64,000 nt of DNA from Pseudomonas sputi (GTDB lineage: Bacteria > Pseudomonadota > Gammaproteobacteria > Pseudomonadales > Pseudomonadaceae), in the NCBI RefSeq assembly GCF_021603585.1, contig NZ_BQHI01000001.1:372001-436000 (forward strand), in the 5' to 3' direction. Shown here piece by piece: positions 53,484-63,044 of this stretch; within the stretch, counting starts at the first letter, position 1; the number at the start of each line of letters is the position of its first letter. A program made the translations under genes and the position numbers. The notes under the pieces are model-generated. The model was not told where the DNA came from and searched no databases. It saw only the letters and a list, made by a program, of their open reading frames with translations.

Positions 53484-54335
53484 TTACTCTCCGCCAAACA
53501 TCGCCGTCCAGTAAATGCCGGCGCTGCTCTTCGGATCGACTGCGTAAGCGGCGCCCAATTCGCGATACTGCGGGTTCATCAGATTGGCGCAATGCCCAGG
53601 ACTGGCAAGCCAGCCGGCCACGACTTTCTGCACGGAGTCTTGTCCCGCAGCGATGTTCTCGCCGACCTGCTGGCCGCTGTAGCCGGCCAGTTCGGCGCGG
53701 TCGCCGGGAGTGCCGCCGTTGCGGTCCTTGTGGTCGAAATAATTGTTGTTGGCCATTTCGCGGCTGTGCTCCTGGGCTACGCCGCCGAGCACCGCGTTCC
53801 ATGCCAGCGGCGCAGTCGCTGCAAACGCCTGACTGCCGCACTGGCGCGGTTGGGCGCGGGCCGCGTTGAGTTGTTCGAGGAGTTTCTGGCCCTCAGCCTG
53901 ACCGTCGCCGAGGCGGGCGGAGAGCAGTGGTCGGGCCAGGGTGATGCGCCAGTCACGGTCGGCGCGGCTGACACCGATATCGACGAACTGCGGATCCAGC
54001 ACCACCTGGCAGAAACTCTCCTGAATCGCCTTCATCGCCGACGCCGCATCCCGGGGGCCGTTGAGGGTGATTGCCTGCACGTTGACCATCGGGTAGCGGG
54101 CGCTGGACATCGCCTGCTGTAAATCCACCACGCCGCTGGCCGGCAGAATCAGGCGCGGATCGGCCGACAGCGGCGGCAATTCGCTGGACGCCTGGCTGCC
54201 ACAACGCTGCGGCTGGCTGCGGTAGCTGTTGATCGATTCGATCAATTGCGACTCGTCGGCGGCCATGGCCGAAGTGGCCAGCGTCAGGCCCACGGACAAC
54301 GCGGCGAATCGCAGAAAGGATGGCATGAAGCGCAT
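53484..54335 (-). CDS. exported tandem CAP (SCP/YkwD) protein
   Basis: 283 aa with a Sec signal peptide (cleavage after ATSAMA, about residue 25). Two similar units begin SINSYRSQPQRCGSQ and QLNAARAQPRQCGSQ. Only the second has the full CAP core (AQEHSREMANNNYFDHKD, VGENIAAGQ, WLASPGHCANLMNP); the first has lost it. Extracytoplasmic, function of bacterial CAP proteins unknown. GGGAGA lies 5 bases before the ATG. Confidence 0.85.
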   Translation of the reverse strand: MRFMPSFLRFAALSVGLTLATSAMAADESQLIESINSYRSQPQRCGSQASSELPPLSADPRLILPASGVVDLQQAMSSARYPMVNVQAITLNGPRDAASAMKAIQESFCQVVLDPQFVDIGVSRADRDWRITLARPLLSARLGDGQAEGQKLLEQLNAARAQPRQCGSQAFAATAPLAWNAVLGGVAQEHSREMANNNYFDHKDRNGGTPGDRAELAGYSGQQVGENIAAGQDSVQKVVAGWLASPGHCANLMNPQYRELGAAYAVDPKSSAGIYWTAMFGGE

Positions 54336-54534
54336 GGAAATCTCCCTTGGGCTGAGTGCGCACATCATGCGCGAAAGGGCCCCGGTTCGTGCAATGTCTT
54401 TTTCTTCACAACGCTGCTTTTTCTACAGAACGATTCCGTGCAATTTGCCGTCTACACTCTGCGAAGGCCCCGGAAACCGGGCGTCTCAACCACGTAATAC
54501 TTTGCCCGCAGCGGGCCCTGCCGGAAGAATGATC

Positions 54535-55155
54535 ATGGGATTGAACGGGTTGCTTTGCTGTCTTGTATTGACCCTGTTGAGCGGCACGGCGCTGGCCACC
54601 GATCAGGCACCGATCAAGGAAAAGGCCGAAGCGAAAGCCGAGGTACTGGAAGAGAAGGCCGCCGACAAACCCGATGCACCTCCTGCACCCAAATCCGAAG
54701 CCATCACCCCGACCGAAGCGCAGGCGGTCGACCCCGCCGGCGCCGCACCGCTGGACGATCCGATCACCTGTCTGGCGCGCAGTATCTATTGGGAAGCCAA
54801 GGGCAAGGACACTGCCGACATGGAAGGCGTGGCCAGTGTGGTGATGAATCGCCTCGGGCATGACGGCTTTCCCGGCACGGTGTGCGAGGTGGTCAAGCAG
54901 GGCTCGGAAACCAGGAGCTGCCAGTTTTCCTGGTGGTGCGACGGGCGTCCGGATCAGGTCAAGGAAGATGCCGAATACGCCCTGGCCAAGGAAATCGCCG
55001 GCAAGGCGCTGAACCGCCAGCTCACCGATCGCACCCACGGCGCGCTGTATTTCCACGACCGCAACGTTCACCCAAGCTGGGCGAAGGAATACCGGAAAAC
55101 CGCCGAGACCAGGAAATTTCTGTTCTATAAACCCGCTGGCGGGGATGCGCGTTAG
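54535..55155 (+). CDS. SleB/CwlJ-type cell wall hydrolase
   Basis: 206 aa: signal peptide (LLCCLVLTLLSGTALA), an Ala/Glu/Lys/Pro-rich linker, and the Hydrolase_2 domain with LARSIYWEAKGKDTADMEGV, carrying catalytic Glu, and CQFSWWCDG. Predicted periplasmic muramidase-like or transglycosylase-like peptidoglycan hydrolase. GGAAG is best spaced for the second of two nearby ATGs, used here. Overlaps the converging LysR gene by 4 bases. Confidence 0.87.
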   Translation: MGLNGLLCCLVLTLLSGTALATDQAPIKEKAEAKAEVLEEKAADKPDAPPAPKSEAITPTEAQAVDPAGAAPLDDPITCLARSIYWEAKGKDTADMEGVASVVMNRLGHDGFPGTVCEVVKQGSETRSCQFSWWCDGRPDQVKEDAEYALAKEIAGKALNRQLTDRTHGALYFHDRNVHPSWAKEYRKTAETRKFLFYKPAGGDAR

Positions 55156-56039
55156 GCGCAGACTTCCCGCACGCAATGGCGCAGCCAGCGATGTGCCGGA
55201 TCGGCGTCCGTACGCGGGTGCCAGAGCATCGACACGCTGATGTCCGGCATGCGCAAGGGCAGGGAGAAACTGTGCAGGCCCGTTCGCAGCTTGCTGGTGT
55301 GACGTTCCGGAACGGTGGCGATCAGGTCCGATTCGCGGACCAGCGTCAGCGCCGCCGAAAACCCGCCGAACGAAGTGACGATGTCCCGCGTCAGGCCGAA
55401 GGCGAGCAACGCTTCGTCTACCGGGCCACTGCTGCGCCCGCGCCGTGACACCAGAATGTGCTGGCCGGCGGCGAAGCGTTTGGCGCTGACCTTGCCGCTG
55501 CTCAACGGATGACCCTCACGCACCACGCCAATCCACTGATCGCGGAACAGGATGCGGCTGTGCAGCGTCGGGTCGGTGCTGTCGTCAACCACACCGGTTT
55601 CCAGATCCACCCGGCCTTCGCGCAGCAGCGTGCTGTCCTTGTCGGCCTTTTGCACAAAGCGCAGGCGCACGCCCGGCGCCTCTTCGGCGATGCGGGCGAG
55701 CAGGGCGGCGGCGAAGGTTTCGACAAATCCGTCGGTGTTGCGCAGGGTGAAGGTGCGCTGCAACTGGCCGGGATCAAGCACTTCTGCCGGGCGCAAAACC
55801 GCTTCGGCTTCCTGCACCAGATAGCTGACCCGGTCGCGCAGCTCCAGCGCACGCGGGGTCGGCACCAGACCGCGACCGGCGCGCACCAGCAGGGGATCCC
55901 CGGTGGTTTCGCGCAGCCGGGCCAGCGCCCGACTCATCGCCGAAGGGCTCAGGCGCAGGCGTTCGGCGGCGCGAGCGACGCTGCCTTCACTCAGCAATAC
56001 GTCGAGGGTGATCAACAGATTCAGATCCGGAGTATTCAT
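55152..56039 (-). CDS. LysR family transcriptional regulator
   Basis: 295 aa LTTR of the NodD/LinR-like group (DLNLLITLDVLLSEGSVARA, SPSAMSRALARLRE). It diverges from an MFS gene with 71 bp between starts, a common arrangement for a regulator and its efflux target. ATGGCGTTCCAT at the start of the gap is a small palindrome that might be part of the operator. Confidence 0.88.
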   Translation of the reverse strand: MNTPDLNLLITLDVLLSEGSVARAAERLRLSPSAMSRALARLRETTGDPLLVRAGRGLVPTPRALELRDRVSYLVQEAEAVLRPAEVLDPGQLQRTFTLRNTDGFVETFAAALLARIAEEAPGVRLRFVQKADKDSTLLREGRVDLETGVVDDSTDPTLHSRILFRDQWIGVVREGHPLSSGKVSAKRFAAGQHILVSRRGRSSGPVDEALLAFGLTRDIVTSFGGFSAALTLVRESDLIATVPERHTSKLRTGLHSFSLPLRMPDISVSMLWHPRTDADPAHRWLRHCVREVCA

Positions 56040-56110
56040 GACATGGCGTTCCATGCAGGTATCAAGTGCAAAGCATGCGTCTTGCGCCTTGTATTGTCGA
56101 GGCTCAGGCT

Positions 56111-57544
56111 ATGTCCCATGACCTCTGCCGTGTGAGCCACCCCATGCCCCGAGAACCCCTGAGCCCTCCCGCCCGCTGGGCGCTGACCAGTCTGGCGCTG
56201 TCGATGTTGATGCCGTCACTCGACACCAGCATTGCCAATGCCGGATTGCCCACGCTGGCGGCGGCGTTCGATGCGACGTTTCAACAGGTGCAGTGGATCG
56301 TTCTGGCCTATCTGCTGGCGGTCACCACGCTGATTGTCAGCGTCGGGCGATTGGGTGACGGCGTCGGGCGGCGGCGCTTGCTGTTGATCGGCATCGGCAT
56401 TTTCACCGCTGCTTCGCTGGCGTGTGCACTGGCGCCGAGCCTTGCCTGGCTGATCGGTGCGCGGGCGGTGCAAGGCCTCGGCGCGGCGATCATGTTCGCG
56501 CTGACCGTGGCGCTGGTGGCCGATGCGGTGCCCAAATCCCGGGCCGGCAGCGCGATGGGCTTGCTGGCCACGATGTCGGCCACCGGCACCACCCTCGGGC
56601 CGTCGCTGGGTGGGCTGTTGATGGCGCATGTCGGCTGGCCGTCGATCTTTGTGATCAACGTGCCGTTGGGCTTGCTCAATGCGTGGCTGGTGTATCGCTA
56701 CCTGCCGAAGGATCGAACTGCACGCACAAGTGTTGCGTTTGATTATCCCGGCACCGCCGTGTTGATGCTGACACTGGCGGCCTATGCCCTGGCGATGACG
56801 GTTGAAGGATTCGAACAGGCGTTGCTGCTGATCAGCCTGTTCGGTGCGGGGTTATTCATTCTGGTCGAGAAGCGGAGCAAGGCGCCGCTGATTCACCTGT
56901 CATTGTTCACCGACAGACGCACCAGCGGCAGTCTGGCGCTGACCTTGCTGGTGACGACGGTCATGATGACCACGCTGGTGGTCGGGCCGTTTTATCTGAG
57001 CCGAGGCTTGGGCCTCACCAGCACGCAGGTCGGCCTGGTGTTGTCGGTCGGGCCGTTATTGGCGGCGTTCAGCGGCGTACCGGCCGGGCGTCTGGTCGAT
57101 CGTTTCGGCGCGCGGCGGATGGTGCCGGGTGCATTACTCGGCCTGGCGTGCGGTTGCGCGCTGTTGGCGCTGTTGCCGATGAGCTTCGGAGTGCTCGCTT
57201 ATGTGCTGCCGATCACGGTGGTGGCCTTGAGTTATGCGCTGTTCCAGGCCGCCAATAACACCGGGTTGATGGCCGGCGTTGCGCAGGATCAACGCGGTGT
57301 GGTCTCGGCCATGCTGGGCTTGTCGCGCAATCTGGGGTTGATTACCGGGGCGGCGGCGATGGGCGCGGTGTTTGCCCTGGCCACGGACGATCCGACCCAG
57401 GCGTCGGCCGCAGTCATCGCGGGCGGATTGCACCTGACCTTCGGTGTGGCCACGGTGTTGATGCTCGCGGCGTTTGCGCTGGCCGTCTTCACACACCCGC
57501 GTCTCGCGTCTCCCGTGCCGGAAAGAACAGTTCAAAGCAGGTGA
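56111..57544 (+). CDS. MFS transporter, DHA2 (14-helix) type
   Basis: 477 aa drug:proton-antiporter-like permease. Landmarks: LDTSIANAGLPTLA (motif D1), GRLGDGVGRRRLLL (motif A), GTTLGPSLGGLL (motif C). The ATG at 56111 has GAGG 8 bases upstream; an ATG at 56144 is also possible. Likely exporter of a toxic or signal molecule sensed by the divergent LysR protein. Its 3' end overlaps the converging kinase gene by 56 bases. Confidence 0.9.
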   Translation: MSHDLCRVSHPMPREPLSPPARWALTSLALSMLMPSLDTSIANAGLPTLAAAFDATFQQVQWIVLAYLLAVTTLIVSVGRLGDGVGRRRLLLIGIGIFTAASLACALAPSLAWLIGARAVQGLGAAIMFALTVALVADAVPKSRAGSAMGLLATMSATGTTLGPSLGGLLMAHVGWPSIFVINVPLGLLNAWLVYRYLPKDRTARTSVAFDYPGTAVLMLTLAAYALAMTVEGFEQALLLISLFGAGLFILVEKRSKAPLIHLSLFTDRRTSGSLALTLLVTTVMMTTLVVGPFYLSRGLGLTSTQVGLVLSVGPLLAAFSGVPAGRLVDRFGARRMVPGALLGLACGCALLALLPMSFGVLAYVLPITVVALSYALFQAANNTGLMAGVAQDQRGVVSAMLGLSRNLGLITGAAAMGAVFALATDDPTQASAAVIAGGLHLTFGVATVLMLAAFALAVFTHPRLASPVPERTVQSR

Positions 57545-58904
57545 TGCCGTCAGCGCTGCTGACGCTGTAGCGACCCTGATGCAATTGCATGATGGTCGCC
57601 ACGATCGACAGGCCCAGACCGTTGGATTGGGCCGAACGTTCACGGGACGGATCGACGCGATAGAAACGCTCGAACAGGCGCGACAGATGCTCGGCAGGAA
57701 TGGTCGTGCCCCGATTGCGTACCCGCAGATAGCTGCCGTCCGCTTCGGCGATGGCCTCGACCTGCAGCGTCGAATCTGCGGCACCGTACTTGATCGCGTT
57801 GGCGCACAGATTGGCCAGGGCCCGCCGCAGCAGCATCGGCTCGGCCCAGATGACGCCGCTGCCTTTCGCCTCGATGGTGACGCCGACATCGGCGGCCAGA
57901 CCTTCGAAGTAGTCGGCAATGCGCTGCATCTCATCGCCGGCGTCCAGCTCCTGACGCTGGCTCAGCGCGCTGGCCGGGTCGGTGCGGGCGAGAAACAGCA
58001 TGTTGTCGAGCATGCGCGCCAGGCGTTCGAGTTCTTCGACGTTGGAGGCGAGCAACTGTTGATAGGCGTCAACGCTGCGGTTTTGTTGCAGGGCGACCTG
58101 GGTTTCGCCGAGCAGGTTGTTGATCGGCGTACGCAGTTCGTGGGCCATGTCGGTGGAGACCTGGCTCAATTGCGCGACACCTCTGTCGAGCCGGTCCAGC
58201 ATCGCATTGAAGGCTTCGATCATCGGCTGCAATTCACGAGGCGTGCCTTGGCTATCGAGGCGTTCGCCGAGGTTGGCGATGCCGATTCCGTGGGCATGCC
58301 GGGCAATCCGCCGCAGCGGCAGCAGGCCGCGATAGACCAGCAGGCAGCCGACCAGCGCCAACACGACCGCTGCCAATGAAGCGAGGCCGTACACGCTGAG
58401 CCGGTAATTGGCGAGCATTGCCGTGCGCTCGGTCATCAGCCGGCCGGTGAGCACCTGCAGGTTGCCCAGATCGCCCGAGTCGATGGTCGCCGCCACCGCC
58501 GAAAACGGCACACCGTCGACGCTCGGCAAGTGCTGCACATCGCTCAGGGCCATCGGATGATCGATCGGTACGGCGGGCAAGTCCGGGGTGGCAAGGTTGC
58601 CGGGGTTGACCACCAGCAACGGCGGCTGGCCGGGTGCGCCGATGGTCAGCAAGGCTTCGCGGTTACCGAGCATGTTTTGAAACAGCGCCGGCTTGTTCTT
58701 GATCAGCTCCAGGGTGTTGCTGTCGTTGAGGAAGGTGCGCAACTGATCGACACGACTGACCAGTTGAATGTCGTCACGACGAATCAACTGCGTTTCCAGC
58801 TGGTTGTAAAGCGCGGCGCCCAGGCCTGCCAGCGCGGCGAAGGCGAGCACGGCGAAGACCAGTGCCAGACGCAAGGTCAGGGAATACGTGCCGGCGATTT
58901 TCAT
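57489..58904 (-). CDS. heavy-metal sensor histidine kinase (CopS/CusS-like)
   Basis: 471 aa: membrane helices at about 11-33 and 170-191 around a periplasmic sensor, HAMP, phospho-acceptor H255 ([17 protein letters not shown]), LCANAIKYG, and GLGLSIV. Sequence order is that of the CopS/CusS/IrlS family. ATGA overlap with the response-regulator gene upstream. The C-terminal codons run antisense to the end of the MFS gene. Confidence 0.9.
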   Translation of the reverse strand: MKIAGTYSLTLRLALVFAVLAFAALAGLGAALYNQLETQLIRRDDIQLVSRVDQLRTFLNDSNTLELIKNKPALFQNMLGNREALLTIGAPGQPPLLVVNPGNLATPDLPAVPIDHPMALSDVQHLPSVDGVPFSAVAATIDSGDLGNLQVLTGRLMTERTAMLANYRLSVYGLASLAAVVLALVGCLLVYRGLLPLRRIARHAHGIGIANLGERLDSQGTPRELQPMIEAFNAMLDRLDRGVAQLSQVSTDMAHELRTPINNLLGETQVALQQNRSVDAYQQLLASNVEELERLARMLDNMLFLARTDPASALSQRQELDAGDEMQRIADYFEGLAADVGVTIEAKGSGVIWAEPMLLRRALANLCANAIKYGAADSTLQVEAIAEADGSYLRVRNRGTTIPAEHLSRLFERFYRVDPSRERSAQSNGLGLSIVATIMQLHQGRYSVSSADGITCFELFFPARETRDAGV

Positions 58905-59572
58905 GGCTGGGTATCGAAGCGGTAGCCGATGCCGCGCACGCTGTGGATCAGCTTGAGCGGGAACGGATCGTCGATCTTCGCCCGCAGGCGGCGCACGGCG
59001 ACATCGACCACATTGGTGTCGCTGTCGAAATTCATGTCCCATACCCGCGAGGCGATCAGCGAGCGCGACAGCACTTGCCCGGTGTGGCTGGCGAACAATT
59101 GCAGCAGGGCGAATTCCTTGTTGGTCAGGGTGATCCGGTTGCCGGCGCGGCTGACCCGACGCTTGAGCACATCGATCTGCAGATCGGCCACCTGCAATTG
59201 CTCTTCTTCATGGATCGGCCCGCGCCGGGTCAGGGTGCGCAGGCGCGCCACCAGTTCGGCAAAGGAAAACGGCTTGATCAGGTAATCGTCGGCACCCAGT
59301 TCCAGGCCCTTGACCCGGTCGGCGATGTCGTCGCGGGCGGTGAGGAACAGCACCGGCGTGTCGGTTTCCTTGCGCAGCCGGCGCAGCACTTCCCAGCCAT
59401 CCATTTTCGGCATCATCACGTCCAGCACGATCACGTCGAAGTCGAATTCCAGCGCCAGGTGCAGACCGTCGGCGCCGTCCCGGGCCAGGCTCACGCAGTA
59501 GCCCAGTTCCTGCAAGCCGTTGAGCAAGTAATTGCCGGCCTTGGGTTCGTCTTCGACAACAAGGATATTCAT
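58901..59572 (-). CDS. heavy-metal response regulator (CopR-like)
   Basis: 223 aa OmpR-family regulator: D51 in [17 protein letters not shown]-binding domain with [20 protein letters not shown] and [18 protein letters not shown], ending in [10 protein letters not shown]. Matches CopR/CusR/IrlR. I use the ATG with a better-spaced site; a GTG two codons earlier is possible. It follows the DUF2790 gene by 12 bp. Confidence 0.92.
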   Translation of the reverse strand: MNILVVEDEPKAGNYLLNGLQELGYCVSLARDGADGLHLALEFDFDVIVLDVMMPKMDGWEVLRRLRKETDTPVLFLTARDDIADRVKGLELGADDYLIKPFSFAELVARLRTLTRRGPIHEEEQLQVADLQIDVLKRRVSRAGNRITLTNKEFALLQLFASHTGQVLSRSLIASRVWDMNFDSDTNVVDVAVRRLRAKIDDPFPLKLIHSVRGIGYRFDTQP

Positions 59573-59584
59573 GGGCACTGTGCC

Positions 59585-59842
59585 TCAATTGTCATTGATG
59601 CAGCCGCTGCCTTGCACTTGATAGTCCAGCACATGTTCGCGGCCCTGGTGGTCGAGGTAATTGAGCTGCGCGGGGATCACGCCGCAAGCCTGGGAAATAT
59701 CGGTGCTGGAGAGGACTTTGTCGACATCCAGGTGCACGAAGAAACCGGTTTTGTCATGAATGACGGCGGCGTCCGGCGCAGGCGCAGCGAACACGGAACC
59801 GGTGGCGAGGAGGGCGGTGAAGGCGAGGATCAGGGTTTTCAT
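59585..59842 (-). CDS. DUF2790 periplasmic protein
   Basis: 85 aa with a signal peptide (cleavage near SVFA|AP) and the DUF2790 pattern VLSSTDISQACGVIPAQLNY with two Cys (residues 53 and 80). Members cluster with CopRS-type systems in Pseudomonas and are copper-responsive; the role is unproven. First gene of a likely DUF2790-copR-copS transcript. Confidence 0.85.
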   Translation of the reverse strand: MKTLILAFTALLATGSVFAAPAPDAAVIHDKTGFFVHLDVDKVLSSTDISQACGVIPAQLNYLDHQGREHVLDYQVQGSGCINDN

Positions 59843-59933
59843 GATGGGTCACTCGAGTCGTTGAAGTTGATCGGCGTTCTGGCCGGGACAACTTCAAGCT
59901 ACCGGGCGATCCGCTCGGCAAACCGACAACTCG

Positions 59934-59949
59934 ATGACAAATCTGTAAT
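59934..59949. promoter_or_regulatory. putative CopR/CusR box
   Basis: ATGACAAATCTGTAAT is a near-palindrome of ATGACA and ATTACA half-sites, the form bound by CopR/CusR-type regulators. It lies about 92 bp upstream of the DUF2790 start, suggesting autoregulation of the system. Confidence 0.5.
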
Positions 59950-59959
59950 AAACCGAATC

Positions 59960-59983
59960 TGTGGGAGCCAATGCACTCCCACA
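59960..59983. repeat. TGTGGGAG hairpin
   Basis: Perfect 8-bp stem TGTGGGAG / CTCCCACA with an 8-base loop, just beyond the stop of the L,D-transpeptidase-like gene on the minus strand. Related in sequence to the TCCCACAGG part of the REP-like unit near the left edge; may act as a terminator. Confidence 0.5.
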
Positions 59984-59989
59984 GGGAGT

Positions 59990-60703
59990 TCAGCTGGCGT
60001 GAGTGCTGAGAATGCTCGCGATCTGTTGTGGCTGGCAGTTGAGGTACGGCGAGGATTTCAGCCATTGCTGATCCGGGTACCAGGAGAACATGAACTGGCC
60101 GTTCTTCAGGCTGTCGATCACCCGTTTGGCGACCTGCGGTCGCACGGCCGGGCAACCCTGGCTGCGGCCCAGACGGCCCGTACGTTTACTCCAGAACGGG
60201 TTCACGTAGTCGGCGGCGTGGATCACGATGGCTCGGTCGCGGGCCATGTCGTTGATGCCCGGTTCCAGACCGTCCATGCGCAGCGAATAACCGTGAGTGC
60301 CCTGGTAACTTTCCTGGGTCCGGAACAGGCCGAGGCTGGACTGAAAACTGCCTTCACGGTTGGAGAACCGGGTGGCGAAATTTTCCCCCGAGTTCGAACC
60401 GTGGGCGACCAGATCGCGCAGCACCAGTTTTTTCCGGGTCAGGTCGAAGATCCACAACCGGCGCTCGGTGGAGGGCTGCGAATAGTCGATGATCGCCAGA
60501 TGACGAGACCGCTTCGCGCCGTTGTTGATCGCACATTGCATGGCGCTCAAGGCACCTTTCAGCGCCTGGGGATTGAGTTCCGGAGCGGCGTGCGCGAGGC
60601 TGGTGTACAGAACCGGCGAAGAGGTGCCGGCGGCAAAGGCTGGGCTGGTCAGCACGCCAAGGGCGGTGGCAGTCAGCAGAAGTCGGCGCAAAAACGTCAA
60701 CAT
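59990..60703 (-). CDS. murein L,D-transpeptidase catalytic domain protein
   Basis: 237 aa with a signal peptide (cut near PAFA|AG). The YkuD-like catalytic pair is H162 (IVIHAADYV) and C184 in GRLGRSQGCPAV, as in the pfam13645 branch. Predicted periplasmic peptidoglycan cross-linking or lipoprotein-attachment enzyme. It diverges from a second, unrelated-type transpeptidase gene across about 150 bp. Confidence 0.85.
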   Translation of the reverse strand: MLTFLRRLLLTATALGVLTSPAFAAGTSSPVLYTSLAHAAPELNPQALKGALSAMQCAINNGAKRSRHLAIIDYSQPSTERRLWIFDLTRKKLVLRDLVAHGSNSGENFATRFSNREGSFQSSLGLFRTQESYQGTHGYSLRMDGLEPGINDMARDRAIVIHAADYVNPFWSKRTGRLGRSQGCPAVRPQVAKRVIDSLKNGQFMFSWYPDQQWLKSSPYLNCQPQQIASILSTHAS

Positions 60704-60854
60704 TTAAGGTGAGTCTCCACTTGCTACTTGTTTGGCACTTAGGCTCCTGACGTCCAGTCATCCCCGGCAAGCCCGCGAATCGGGCCTGACTGTTCACCGC
60801 ACCTGAGGTAAGGTTGACCGTCAATCAAGACGGCCATGGATTGGAGTAAAGCAG

Positions 60855-62468
60855 TTGTTCAAAAAGTACGCATGCTACTTGAGCATTTGTTTGCTCGCTG
60901 CGCCGTTTGTCGCTTGCGCCGAAGAGCCGTTGCCGGGGCTCCCGACGCTGCCGCCCGTGCCGACACAAATGCCCATCGAACCGCAGAGCCCGTTGCAGGC
61001 TGCGCTGATCAGCCTGCCTCAGGCGTGCCCGACGATCGGCACCCGCCTCAATGGTCCGGCGCTGGATCAGTTGCGGGCGTTCTACCAGCAGCAGGACTGG
61101 CTGCCGGTGTGGGCCGATGGCGGGCAATTGCCGGCCTTGCATGCGCAATTGCAGCTGTTGGCCGACGATGGCCTTGACCCGAAACGCTACCCGGTGGCGC
61201 TCACTGCCCCGCAGGACGGCGAACTGTGCGCCGACATCGAGATCAGCCGCTATTACCTGCAAGCCCTGCAGGATCTGCATTACGGCCGCCTGTTGCAATC
61301 GCATTTCGAACCCCTGTGGCATGCCGACCAAACGCCGCGCGACCGTCAGGCCGAATTGCTCGCCATCGCCGTGCCGGGCGTGCACAACGTCCCGGCCGCC
61401 TTCGATCTGGCTAGGCCGCAGCTGGCGCAGTACCAGAATCTGCGTCATCACTATGCAGCTCAACGCCTGCAAGCCTTGCCCCAATGGACAACAGTGGGTA
61501 ACGGGCCGTTGCTGCGTCCAGACATGGAAGACAAGCGTGTGCCGGACCTGGCCCGGCGGCTGTACGGCGAAGGCTACCTGAGCAGTGTGGTCGGCACCCC
61601 GGACAACGCTTATCACGGCGTATTGGTGGAGGCGGTGAAGCGTTTTCAGGCCAGCCATTCGTTGCAGGCCGACGGGGTGGTGGGGCCGGGAACGATTGCC
61701 GAACTCAACATCAGTCCGCTGACCCGCCGCGAACAGTTGCGGGTCAACCTCGAACGTTTCCGCTGGATGGCCCAGGACATGGAGCCGGACGGTTTGCTGG
61801 TCAACGTCGCCGCGGCCGAGCTGACGCTTTATCAGGGCGGCTTGCCGGTGTGGCAGACCCGCACCCAGGTCGGGCGCGCCGAACGCCAGACCCCGCTGCT
61901 CAAATCCCGGGTCACACGCTTGACCCTGAACCCGACCTGGACCGTGCCGCCGACCATCTGGAAGGAAGACAAGCTGCCGGAAATCCGCAAGGACCAGACT
62001 TTTCTCAGCCGCCAGAACCTGCAAGTGCTCGACGCCAACGGCCAGCCGCTGGCCGCCGCCGACATCGACTGGGACAACCCCGGCAACATCCTCTTGCGCC
62101 AGGACGCCGGGCCGCGCAACCCGCTGGGACAAATGGTCATTCGTTTCCCCAACCCGTTCTCGGTGTATCTGCATGACACGCCGAGCAAGTCGCTGTTCGA
62201 CAAGGGGCCACGGGCGTTCAGCTCCGGTTGTGTGCGAGTCGAGCATCCGATGAAGCTGCGCGATTTCCTGCTCAGTCCGGCGGAGAAGGCGCGCACCGAC
62301 ACCTTGCTGGCCACCGGCACCACCCATGAATTCCGCCTGAGCAATCCGGTGCCGATCCTCATGACTTACTGGACGGCCGAGGTCGATGGCCAGGGGCGTG
62401 TGCTCTACGCGCCGGACATCTACAGCCGTGACAGTGCGTTGCTGGCCGGGCTGGACCGGGCGCATTGA
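60855..62468 (+). CDS. L,D-transpeptidase YcbB/LdtD-like
   Basis: 537 aa exported enzyme: signal segment to about residue 22, scaffold domain, a peptidoglycan-binding domain (VEAVKRFQASHSLQADGVVG), and a YkuD domain with HDTPSKSLFDKGPRAFSSGC, catalytic C459. It forms 3-3 cross-links in the wall. The TTG start is supported by GGAGTAAA 8 bases upstream and by the signal peptide beginning there (MFKKYACYLSICLLAAPF). Confidence 0.88.
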   Translation: MFKKYACYLSICLLAAPFVACAEEPLPGLPTLPPVPTQMPIEPQSPLQAALISLPQACPTIGTRLNGPALDQLRAFYQQQDWLPVWADGGQLPALHAQLQLLADDGLDPKRYPVALTAPQDGELCADIEISRYYLQALQDLHYGRLLQSHFEPLWHADQTPRDRQAELLAIAVPGVHNVPAAFDLARPQLAQYQNLRHHYAAQRLQALPQWTTVGNGPLLRPDMEDKRVPDLARRLYGEGYLSSVVGTPDNAYHGVLVEAVKRFQASHSLQADGVVGPGTIAELNISPLTRREQLRVNLERFRWMAQDMEPDGLLVNVAAAELTLYQGGLPVWQTRTQVGRAERQTPLLKSRVTRLTLNPTWTVPPTIWKEDKLPEIRKDQTFLSRQNLQVLDANGQPLAAADIDWDNPGNILLRQDAGPRNPLGQMVIRFPNPFSVYLHDTPSKSLFDKGPRAFSSGCVRVEHPMKLRDFLLSPAEKARTDTLLATGTTHEFRLSNPVPILMTYWTAEVDGQGRVLYAPDIYSRDSALLAGLDRAH

Positions 62469-62471
62469 TCC

Positions 62472-62987
62472 TCAGTGGCTGGCGCGTTTCCAGAAAAACC
62501 GCGCCAGCCACGCATCCACGCTCAACTTGCCGGCCCCGGCAAACACCAGCGGCACCAGCGCAGCCAGATAAATCGCCGGCAGCTTGAAGTTGCCGAAGCC
62601 CTTGTTGGTGATCGCGTAACCCTGGGCCAGCTCACTCAACGATGACCAGTCCGCCGGCCAGTGCACGGCAGCGGTGGCAACAACGGTCACGACAATCAAC
62701 GAAATCGCCGAAATCCGCGTGCCGAATCCGATCAGGATGGCCAGCGCGCAAATCAGCTCGGCCCACATCGACAGCTCCCAGTTCAGCGTGGCCGGCAAGT
62801 GGTCGAAGGGAAACGGGAACCGCTCCTGAATGTCTTCGAACCAGTTCTGGCCGTTGAACTTCTCCAGCCCCGATTCGAAAAACTCCCAGGCGATGAACAG
62901 GCGCAAGGTCAGCGGCGCGAGCCACTGGCCGGCGCGGTCGAGGTTCCAGTGCAGGCCTTTGACGGCCGACGAGAGAGCTGTGGTCAT
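62472..62987 (-). CDS. hvfX: DoxX family protein HvfX
   Basis: 171 aa, four predicted membrane helices, DoxX type, with [20 protein letters not shown] and [15 protein letters not shown], as in the HvfX proteins that accompany HvfA copper-binding RiPPs. It follows hvfA by 57 bp and converges on the transpeptidase gene. Role in the metallophore system (quinone-linked or export) is not settled. The usual hvfB and hvfC genes are absent. Confidence 0.8.
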   Translation of the reverse strand: MTTALSSAVKGLHWNLDRAGQWLAPLTLRLFIAWEFFESGLEKFNGQNWFEDIQERFPFPFDHLPATLNWELSMWAELICALAILIGFGTRISAISLIVVTVVATAAVHWPADWSSLSELAQGYAITNKGFGNFKLPAIYLAALVPLVFAGAGKLSVDAWLARFFWKRASH

Positions 62988-63044
62988 GGCAAGGCTCCAT
63001 TCATTCAGGGGAAAGCGGGGCGTGTAAGTGCCCCGTGAAAAGGG

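Noticed and set aside
58862-60712. 616-codon plus-strand open frame
   Set aside because: Antisense to the CopR-like, DUF2790 and transpeptidase genes, all well supported.
60825-62465. 546-codon minus-strand open frame
   Set aside because: Antisense to the YcbB-like transpeptidase gene.
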